Shown here in pieces: positions 54,468 through 61,639 of a DNA stretch of 64,000 bases (positions are counted from its first letter, which is position 1; every line of letters starts with the position of its first letter). The notes under the pieces are model-generated. The model had not been told where the DNA came from and did no database searches. It saw only the letters and a program-made list of their open reading frames with translations. Made by a program: the position numbers and the translations under genes. The stretch is from positions 186,001-250,000 of the forward strand of contig NZ_KQ976355.1 of NCBI RefSeq assembly GCF_000346485.2, read 5' to 3'. The DNA comes from Scytonema hofmannii PCC 7110 (GTDB taxonomy: Bacteria > Cyanobacteriota > Cyanobacteriia > Cyanobacteriales > Nostocaceae).

Positions 54468-56102
54468 ATGACAAAACCGTTCTGGAACGTTCTAAAGCTG
54501 AGTTCAGCTGTTTTTGCAGCCACATTTTTCACCACCAACAGTGCCTTGGCTGTTGAAGTCAACGAACAAGTCACTTCAGTTGTTCAGTTGAGCGAACAAA
54601 ATGACAGCCTAGGTCAGGTGACATCTGTTTCTCAGTTTTCCGACGTACAGCCTACAGACTGGGCATTCCAAGCATTGCAGTCTCTAGTAGAACGCTACGG
54701 CTGTATTGCTGGTTATCCCAATGGAACCTATCGCGGGAATCGAGCTATGACTCGTTATGAATTTGCAGCAGGGTTAAATGCTTGTTTAGACCGAGTTAAC
54801 GAACTGATTGCTACAGCTACCTCTGATTTGGTAAGGAAAGAAGATCTAGCTACTTTGCAACGCTTGCAAGAAGAATTCTCTGCTGAACTAGCTACCCTGC
54901 GCGGTCGTGTCGATGCTCTAGAAGCTCGCACTGCTGAGTTAGAAGCAAATCAATTCTCTACCACTACAAAACTCGTTGGAGAAGCGATTTTCAATATATC
55001 TGATATTTTTGGTAGCGATGAGAGGGCTGTTCCCTCTGGTGTGAACCAAGCAACAGCTCCTGACTTGGAATCTAATACCATTTTCGCTGACCGGGTTCGT
55101 CTAAACTTGCTCTCCAGCTTCTACGGCTCAGATCGGTTGCAAATCCGTTTGCAGGCTCGAAATATCACCCCATACGGTACAAATGTAACGGGTACAAACA
55201 TGACCCGTCTAAGTTTTGATGGAAATGACAACAACGACATTCTGATTGACAAAGTAAACTATGCATTTAACCTAAGCGACGCCATACGCGTCCAGATTGA
55301 TGCATTTGGTGGTCTATTATACGAAAACCTCAACACCTTTACCCCCGACTTCAACAGCTCCGGTAGAGGTGCTATCTCCCGCTATGGTCGCTTCAGCCCC
55401 ATTTACCGCGTAGGTGAGGGTGGTGCAGGTGCGACAATTAACTTGAATCCCAAAGGACCAATTACTGTATCAGCAGCTTATCTAGCCGATAGAGCCAATA
55501 ATCCTGAAGATGGGTCAGGTCTAATTGATGGTGGATATGCAGCCTTTGGTCAGATATCCTTCCAACCCAGTCAAGCATTTAATATCGGTTTGACCTATGC
55601 TCGCACCTACCAAAACAGAGGACAGATTAACCTCTTTGGCTCTACAGGTAGTGTCTATGCTAATAACCCCTTCCAAGGTGCTGCTCTGACGGCTAACCAC
55701 TATGGCGTAGAAGCTGCCCTCAGACTAGGATCTAGAATTACGATTGGTGGTTGGTATGGTTTCAGTAACGCCGAAGCGAAGAGTGGTGTAAGAGAGGGCG
55801 ATGAAGCAGACTTTAACTACTGGGCTGCAAACGTTGCTTTTAAAGACTTTGGTTCACAAGGAAGCGTACTTGGTTTTATCTTTGGTCAACCACCTAAAGC
55901 AAGTGACAACGATTTCATTCAAGCAAACGGTGTTCGTCGTGAAGATGACGACATATCTTATCACCTAGAGGCGCTGTACAGATTGCAACTTACTGAAAAT
56001 ATTGCCGTTACTCCTGGTGTAATAGTCATCTTCAACCCAGAACACAATAACGACAACGACACTATCTACGTTGGGACACTCCGTACCACCTTTACTTTTT
56101 AA
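54468..56102 (+). CDS. SLH-OprB porin (iron-uptake/Som type)
   Basis: The 544-residue outer-membrane porin has a signal peptide (AVFAATFFTTNSALA) and one SLH domain (FSDVQPTDWAFQALQSLVER ... YPNGTYRGNRAMTRYEFAAG) that anchors to peptidoglycan-linked polymer. A coiled coil (residues about 120-165, LQRLQEEFSAELATLRGRVD) and an OprB-like barrel follow, ending in the aromatic VGTLRTTFTF. Cyanobacterial proteins of this form conduct inorganic ions, including iron. Two direct-repeat sites precede it, and a terminator follows. Confidence 0.85.
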   Translation: MTKPFWNVLKLSSAVFAATFFTTNSALAVEVNEQVTSVVQLSEQNDSLGQVTSVSQFSDVQPTDWAFQALQSLVERYGCIAGYPNGTYRGNRAMTRYEFAAGLNACLDRVNELIATATSDLVRKEDLATLQRLQEEFSAELATLRGRVDALEARTAELEANQFSTTTKLVGEAIFNISDIFGSDERAVPSGVNQATAPDLESNTIFADRVRLNLLSSFYGSDRLQIRLQARNITPYGTNVTGTNMTRLSFDGNDNNDILIDKVNYAFNLSDAIRVQIDAFGGLLYENLNTFTPDFNSSGRGAISRYGRFSPIYRVGEGGAGATINLNPKGPITVSAAYLADRANNPEDGSGLIDGGYAAFGQISFQPSQAFNIGLTYARTYQNRGQINLFGSTGSVYANNPFQGAALTANHYGVEAALRLGSRITIGGWYGFSNAEAKSGVREGDEADFNYWAANVAFKDFGSQGSVLGFIFGQPPKASDNDFIQANGVRREDDDISYHLEALYRLQLTENIAVTPGVIVIFNPEHNNDNDTIYVGTLRTTFTF

Positions 56103-56244
56103 AACTGATAACAGCTAATAATTAATAGTTATTAGCAATCGGCTATTATCAATTAGATAAACCTTAGCTTACCTATAAATGGGCCTTGGTATATCTAAAA
56201 ATTTCTTCAAGTTTTAATTTTGTTTAACAGTACATAAGCCAATA

Positions 56245-56273
56245 CAAGACCCTAGCTTTTGTCTGGGGTCTTG
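56245..56273 (+). terminator. porin terminator
   Basis: CAAGACCC (56245-56252) pairs with GGGTCTTG (56266-56273) and a T-rich flank follows, 140 bases after the porin stop. Confidence 0.5.
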
Positions 56274-56314
56274 TGGTTTAATTGTGGATAAAAATTTTCT
56301 GATATAGCTTAATA

Positions 56315-56347
56315 TTTCATCTTGATTTCATACTTAGCTGCCATAAT
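56315..56347 (+). promoter_or_regulatory. direct-repeat promoter upstream of response regulator
   Basis: TTTCAT (56315-56320) and TTTCAT (56326-56331), spaced 11 bp, then CATAAT (56342-56347) after 10 bases. This is 290 bases before the regulator ATG, implying a long leader or autoregulation at a distance. Confidence 0.55.
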
Positions 56348-56633
56348 AAAAAGTAACTCAAAGTAACTCAATAGATCTCTTGCAAGCAGTTAGTTTTCAT
56401 TACTTACTAACTGTGTCTCATTCACACCTACTAAGTTATAGCAATTAGATCTATTGAGGTTTTCTTAGTATTGAAACTTCAACGTTCGTTCAATAGTAAG
56501 AAAGCATTAATTAATAATTCAAATATTCAGAAACTTTCTCTGCTATTATCAACTTAAAATCAACTATTATTAATATATAAAATCAGACTTTTTTTTAGTT
56601 TTTCGAAGATCGAACTTATCTTTAAAAGGTTTT

Positions 56634-57437
56634 ATGAGAGTGCTGCTAGTAGAGGATGAACCAGATTTAGGTGCTGCTATTAAGCGAACTTTATGTCAAG
56701 AAAAGTACTTAGTTGACTGGGTGATAGATGGTACTGAAGCTTGGGCATATTTAGAAAATAGCTGGACTCAGTATACGGTCGCTATTTTTGATTGGATGTT
56801 GCCAGGAACAACAGGATTAGAATTATGCAAGCGGTTGCGGTACAGAAACAATCCTTTACCCGTATTGATGCTGACAGCCAGAGACAGTATGGAAGATAAA
56901 GTAGCTGGGCTAGATGCGGGAGCAGATGACTACTTGGTAAAACCGTTCGGTATGGCAGAATTACTGGCACGATTGCGAGCTTTACAACGTCGTTCTCCTC
57001 ATTTCCAATCCCAAAAACTGACTGTTGGCAATCTCACTTTAGATTATGGTAGCAGTGCCGTCATTTTTCGGGATGCTACAGGTCATCAACAAGAGATTTG
57101 CCTGACTAATAAAGAATTTCAGCTGCTAGAGTATTTTATGAAGCACTCAAACCAAATTGTGACCACAGAACAGGTTCGCAATCAGCTTTGGGAAGTGAGT
57201 GCAGAACCTGCTAGTAATGTAGTGGCAGATCAAATGCGTTTGCTGCGTCGCAAATTAGCCAGTAGTGGCTGTGGGAACCCAATTGAAACTTTGCACCCCA
57301 ATCCCAACACCACATCATTTTTGTTTACGGAAATTGAGTCATTATTTGCGAGATTGATGAGAGGTTTTTTGATTAAGAGTTATTCATGCTTTGGAGCAAT
57401 TGCTGCATTTGCTCAATTTCAGCACTTTGACTTTTGA
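56634..57437 (+). pseudogene. OmpR-family response regulator with damaged C-terminus
   Basis: The receiver and most of the winged helix are intact and closely match the regulator at 31102 (VEDEPDLG, IFDWMLPG, MLTARDS, YLVKPFG, LTNKEFQLLEYFMKH). After GNPIETL the expected VPSMGYRLN wing is replaced by about 47 unrelated residues that run 65 bases into the copM 3' end on the other strand. Loss of the wing should impair DNA binding, and the expected kinase gene is absent. I read this as a rearrangement joining the regulator to copM; a hybrid functional protein is less likely. Confidence 0.7.
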
Positions 57438-58032
57438 TAATAGACTCAGCTAAATTTCTAATTTCGGGGTGTTTAGCACTATTAACAACCAAGCCAGCCA
57501 TCATCGTTGCCATTAGGTGATGACGAATCATCTGACGGAGAAATTCCCGATCGACGTCAGACGCATTTTTCAGCGCTTCTATCATTTCCTTGTCCATCAT
57601 TTCTTGCTGCTGCATAGCAATCATCATTGCCTCCCCCATTTCGTTACGCATATCCATGTTCATGCCAGTCATAGGGACTTCAGTGCCGTACCACTGCTTG
57701 TACCAAGTCCGCATCTGCTCTATTTCGCGGGTTTGTTCTTCGATAATAGATTCAGCCAGCTTTCTAACTTCAGGGTTTTTGGCTCGATTCAAAGCAATTT
57801 CAGCCATCTCGATAGCGCTTTGATGATGAGGAATCATCATTTCAATAAACGGCTTATCTACTTCAACCCTCTTCTCGTGTTTATAATGCATAGGGCTTGT
57901 ATTAGGAATTTGCGCCTGAATCAGCTCGTGGGCTTTGACGCTGTTGGTAATGGAGAGGATTGTGATAGTGCTGCCTGTCAGCAAAGCAACAAGACTGTAA
58001 ATTGTAAATTTTGTGTTCATCTTTTTACTCAT
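57373..58032 (-). CDS. copM: CopM-like DUF305 copper-binding protein
   Basis: The 219-residue product has a signal peptide (IYSLVALLTGSTITILSITN...KAH) and two DUF305 units, each with a HH motif: MMIPHHQSAIEMAEIAL and MIRHHLMATMMAGLVV. Between them lies a Met-rich segment (MTGMNMDMRNEMGEAMMIAM). Synechocystis CopM is a Met-rich DUF305 protein that binds Cu(I) and is encoded beside copRS. The neighbour here is a CopR-like regulator in convergent orientation. The product probably binds periplasmic copper. Confidence 0.78.
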   Translation of the reverse strand: MSKKMNTKFTIYSLVALLTGSTITILSITNSVKAHELIQAQIPNTSPMHYKHEKRVEVDKPFIEMMIPHHQSAIEMAEIALNRAKNPEVRKLAESIIEEQTREIEQMRTWYKQWYGTEVPMTGMNMDMRNEMGEAMMIAMQQQEMMDKEMIEALKNASDVDREFLRQMIRHHLMATMMAGLVVNSAKHPEIRNLAESIIKSQSAEIEQMQQLLQSMNNS

Positions 58033-58308
58033 TATTGTTTAAAGGCACATCTTTTCACTGAATTCTTATTTGTAGGACACAGATAGTTTTCTCTTATGTA
58101 CCAGCCAAGATAAGGCTTTGTTTTACTGAATCTTTAGTTGAAAGTATTTTTATATCAACGCATTTCCCCTCCTATTCATTAATAAAAATTTCAGGAGGGT
58201 GATAATAGCTGAAACAGCAATGCTGCTCCTAAATTTCGCTGGTTTCTCAAAAATTTTACCAACCTTAAATTGAAGTTGAAAAAGTAAGATGCGAGGTGGC
58301 ATTACCTT

Positions 58309-58431
58309 AGAGCGCCAGTACAGTAGTCAAAAAAAGGGTAAAAAACCCGGTTTCTCTATCCTGCAAAGCTTGATATCTCGTAGGTAAAACTTAAAGAAAC
58401 CGGGTTTTTGTGATTTTTGTACCGGTGCTCT
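58309..58431. mobile_element. palindromic MITE-like element
   Basis: The element is a nested inverted repeat of about 123 bases. The outer arms are AGAGCGCCAGTAC (58309-58321) and GTACCGGTGCTCT (58419-58431). The inner stem is AAAACCCGGTTTCT (58342-58355) with AGAAACCGGGTTTT (58395-58408). AAACCCGGTTTCT palindromes are frequent dispersed elements in filamentous cyanobacteria. It lies in the gene-free stretch 58033-58872. Confidence 0.65.
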
Positions 58432-58652
58432 AGAGTGTATGTGTCAAAAATGTTGTGGTAGAAAAAATCTGAAATCAGCCCCAGTCTTGTACGATTGTTG
58501 TCCAATATTTATTCTCCTCATTGTAGAAGTGACTTACACCAGCGCTATGACATCTAGCGACAAAGCTTATTTACTTTCAATTTAATAATATTTTGCAAAT
58601 ACACTAACATCTCCCCAATGACATATTATTGTTAGTTGAAAATTTACAAGGA

Positions 58653-58743
58653 TTTCATCCTGATTTCATTTTTGTATGATTTATTGTTTTAGTATTTGTT
58701 TTGATGGAGATTTCACACATATTTCATAAGCTTGTGATAATCT
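58653..58743 (+). promoter_or_regulatory. two direct-repeat sites without a plus-strand gene
   Basis: TTTCAT pairs lie at 58653/58664 (11 bp) and TTTCAC/TTTCAT at 58711/58722 (11 bp); the second is followed after 10 bases by TAATCT (58738-58743). No gene follows on this strand, since the next frame (58873-59361) is on the minus strand. Confidence 0.4.
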
Positions 58744-58872
58744 GTATAGATGATAGAAATAATTTCTTTGCTGGATTAGTATGAGCTAGGAATTCTTTCT
58801 AAAAAGAACTAAACTATATGCTTTAAAAACTGCCACTTTATCCTTTAAGTTACACCCTGAAAACTTTTGGGT

Positions 58873-59361
58873 CTAGTTACACTGCGATCTTTCTAGAGAA
58901 AAAAATGGTTCATCCCTTAGAACTTTTTCTGAGTAAGGGGATGCAGCTTCACAGTCTTCTTTCTTTAGAAAATTGTCTGACTTATCCCTTAGAACTTTAA
59001 TAAAAGCTTTGATTGCGTCTACGGGAGCATCCCTCTCAATCATGCACTGCACCGTGTAAACTTTTTCTCTTGGGACACTAAGAGATTTTGATTTCCACGA
59101 ACCGTCTTCTTTGACCTTGTAATTGTATCCCCAGTACCAGTGATTGAGATTATCTGGATCGCGTTCTACGACACGAGGATAGAATGCAATTTCACCGGAT
59201 TTGAGCTGAACATTTTTCAGGTAGCGGTACAAACTGCCACTAGAGTTTGAGGTGACATGAATAATTGATTTCGGTGGCTGTTGAGTCTTTTCTAGAGAAA
59301 AGAGTTTTTTATCCCTTAGAACTTTTGGAGGCGCATTATCCACACTCGTGTAAGCTCTGCC
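58873..59361 (-). pseudogene. truncated copy of the W/Y-rich repeat protein
   Basis: The frame (GTG at 59343, homology from about 59361) matches residues around 335-475 of the protein at 61640-63346: AYTSVDNAPPKVLRD, the domain GSLYRYLKNVQLKSG, HWYWGYNYKVKEDGSWKSKS, then two short VLRD-type elements, ending SLERSQCN. The 5' end is cut where a dispersed repeat begins near 59370. It could still make a 156-residue single-domain protein, but the lack of a proper start favours a remnant. Confidence 0.6.
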
Positions 59362-59374
59362 AATGCTATGCAGG

Positions 59375-59435
59375 GCAATCTCCTTGCACAGACGCTACGC
59401 CTACGGCAGGGCTTCTCTCCGAGACGCACTTAAGC
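59375..59435. repeat. dispersed cyanobacterial repeat (GACGCTACGCCTACGGC type)
   Basis: The stretch contains ACGCTACGCCTACGGCAG followed by GGCTTCTCTCCGAGACGC, a sequence type found repeatedly between and within genes of Nostoc-like genomes. It marks the breakpoint of the truncated copy next to it. Confidence 0.5.
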
Positions 59436-59668
59436 CCAATACCCGTGAATGAATTTCGTCAGTTCTTTCAAACGCTTTCTGGAAAAGGATTATGAGCGTT
59501 TTCTTGAATGACCGTCTCTCGCCCAATAACAATCTTGGTAATTAACTGGTCTACGGAAATTCCCGTAGACCTCGATAACTCTGGGGTTTCAGCTGCGCTA
59601 ACAGCCACCCGCAAGAAGTTTTATATTTTACAAATAATTTAAATAATACTACTGAAGACTTAGCATTT

Positions 59669-59917
59669 TTAGTCTTTAATATGACTTTTTCCACTTTTTT
59701 CTTTACTAAGAAAAGCTTTAATTGCACTTACAGGCAAGCGATCGCCAATCATCTTTTGCACCACCGAAACTTTGTGTTTTGGAACCGAGAGACTTTGCCC
59801 AATCCACTTCCCCTCTACCAACACCTCGTAGCAGTACCCCCAATACCAGTGGTCTGGATTATCCTCCTCTCGTGTACCTTCAACATAGGGATATGAGGCA
59901 ATGACGAATTGGCGCAA
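59669..59917 (-). pseudogene. isolated second domain of the W/Y-rich repeat protein
   Basis: The 82-residue frame (TTG at 59917) reads ASYPYVEGTREEDNPDHWYW, GYCYEVLVEGKWIGQSLSVP, and ends LPVSAIKAFLSKEKSGKSH, matching the last domain of 61640-63346. No start signal is seen. It is a remnant or a very small single-domain protein. Confidence 0.5.
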
Positions 59918-59969
59918 AGGGACTTGACTTCAGGATGCCGTTAGAGCTTGAAGACGGAGCGGTGGCTTC

Positions 59970-60356
59970 TTGTTCAGAAAAACTTATCAGTATAAATTAG
60001 ATGCATCTGTTCACAAAAGTGTTGAATACAAATATACTTTTTTAATCAGTGAAGAATTTAATCATCCATTAATAATTAACGATCATATTATTTGTTGGGA
60101 AATGGATATGCCTAATTTTGGATATGTCCAACAAATAACTGATTCATACGGATACTTTGGCGATACCTTAGTTACTAACGAACTCTTAGAGATTGGTTAT
60201 GAGATTACAAATATTCAAAGCCGTGATGGTGAATTTCATCCTGCAAACGTAAAAGTGATTAGCTTGAAAAAGCTAATAGAAAAGACTTTTAGTTGTAAAT
60301 GGACAACTCCACCACCTAATACAGCATCTGAAACTAAGAAAACAAAACGTCGTTAA
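59970..60356 (+). CDS. hypothetical protein
   Basis: The 128-residue frame starts only with TTG 59970, directly after a repeat also found near 62690, so the true 5' end may be lost. The product is a mixed alpha/beta soluble protein (YKYTFLISEEFNHPLIINDH, GYVQQITDSYGYFGDTLVTN) with a basic Lys-Arg C-terminus (TKKTKRR). I do not recognise it. Being coherent and unrelated to the repeats, it may be a real but 5'-truncated gene. Confidence 0.4.
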   Translation: MFRKTYQYKLDASVHKSVEYKYTFLISEEFNHPLIINDHIICWEMDMPNFGYVQQITDSYGYFGDTLVTNELLEIGYEITNIQSRDGEFHPANVKVISLKKLIEKTFSCKWTTPPPNTASETKKTKRR

Positions 60357-60434
60357 ATCCACTTGTTCCACTTGGCGATCCGGGTTCTGGTCAATGCTGC
60401 TGACGCGGATGTATCTGATGCGTTGCCCTTTCAA
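60355..60434 (-). pseudogene. Tn3-type resolvase, N-terminal scrap
   Basis: On the minus strand KGQRIRYIRVSSIDQNPDRQ carries the serine-recombinase start motif (Y-x-RVSS with the catalytic Ser and DQN). The match ends after about 25 residues. It is the only clear trace of a transposon in the window. Confidence 0.65.
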
Positions 60435-60647
60435 GGTGTCCTCTCGCTTAATCTGTCAGGATAGAGTATAAGACATGGCTTGACAGGTTTGAGAAGGCAG
60501 AGGCCTGAAGACAGGGGATTCAGACAAGGACGCCCTGTTCTGAGCGCTACGCGTCTTGTAACAGATTTTATTTTTTGTGACGGATAAATCTGGCACTCGG
60601 TGGGCGAAACGCTTAACAGTACTGTGAAGCCCACTGGCCTGCGGTCT

Positions 60648-60751
60648 TTCTAGAGAAAAAGGTGAGTCGTCCCCTAGAACTTTTTCTAAACAGGTCGGTT
60701 CAGTTGCACGGTACTCTTTCTCTAGAAAATTGGCTGACTCATCCCTTAGAA
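60648..60751. repeat. doublet of TTCTAGAG...CCTAGAA elements
   Basis: Two copies of the short element (60648-60680, 60718-60751) are separated by a 37-base spacer. The same doublet occurs at 58891-58995, 61138-61240 and 61934-62037. Here it lies in DNA with no supported gene. Confidence 0.6.
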
Positions 60752-60846
60752 TAGATAGAACGACTACTGTAAAACCCTTCAAGAGCAAGCAGCCAATACT
60801 TCTTACCTGCTCTTTGAATTAGATTGGAACAATATTCACCCGTTAA

Positions 60847-61056
60847 TTAACCATCACCTTCTATAAAAGCTTTGATTACACTTATGGGCAGTGTAGGATA
60901 AGTGGCTGAAACCCTTGTAAATACTGAATTACTACTTTTGAGGTTTTTGGCTTGAACCGGTTTTCTACCTAATTTTCGTGCCAAAGCAGCAACCAAATTC
61001 CAAGCATGGTCGGTTTTTAGCCAATCAGAAACATCTTTGCTATGAGCTACACACAT
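60847..61056 (-). pseudogene. fragment ending like the W/Y-rich repeat domain
   Basis: The 69-codon frame ends LPISVIKAFIEGDG, matching the end of the repeat domain (PVSVIKAFL). It begins with an unrelated stretch, SKDVSDWLKTDHAWNLVAAL and ARKLGRKPVQAKN, that may be from another gene. It is probably a recombined remnant. Confidence 0.35.
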
Positions 61057-61137
61057 TGCAGTTGCATTAATGTAGCCGTTATCACGGCGTTGACCATTTT
61101 GAGGTATCTGTACAAGCTGCCACTAGCCTGTAGTCTT

Positions 61138-61240
61138 TCTAGAGAAAAAGATAAGTCATCCCTTAGAACTTTTTCTAAACAGGTCGGTTTAGTTGCATGG
61201 TACTCTTTCTCTAGAAAACTGACTGAATCATCCCTTAGAA
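61138..61240. repeat. doublet of TTCTAGAG...CTTAGAA elements
   Basis: Copies at 61138-61169 and 61207-61240 read on the minus strand as SILRDDSVSFLEKE, a 16-residue spacer and VLRDDLSFSLERLQASGSLY, followed by YRYLK and decay. A further single copy lies at 61455-61488. No intact gene is seen in 61057-61639. Confidence 0.6.
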
Positions 61241-61639
61241 TAGATAGGACGACAACTGTGGTCAAAGGAAATCCCCGTAAACCTCGATCGCTCTTGGCGC
61301 AAGCTGAAAGAGCGCTTATCGCTTCGGCGCAAGCCTCCCCCGGCTTATCGCTCTCCTAAAAGGGATTTTGTTGTTGTTAGCCATAGGTAGTCACTCAGCA
61401 CCAAGAAAAGCTGTAAACGCTTTTTGATTACACGGAGCGGTAGCTTCTTGAATTTTTCTAGAGAATAGAAATGTTCGTCCTCTAGAACTTTATTAAATGG
61501 AGGAAGTTCGTAATGGTTGTTCCGAGCATCATTTAATTACAAACATTTGTTAAAAAATACTTAAGAACAGTAGCTAATCAAAGTACAGCGCCCACAAAGT
61601 TTGAAAATCTCTCTGACTGGCGCTTTTTCGGCTTGTAGC

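Noticed and set aside
57517-58086. 189-codon open frame on the plus strand
   Set aside because: It is antisense to copM; its His-rich look comes from reverse-complemented Met codons of copM.
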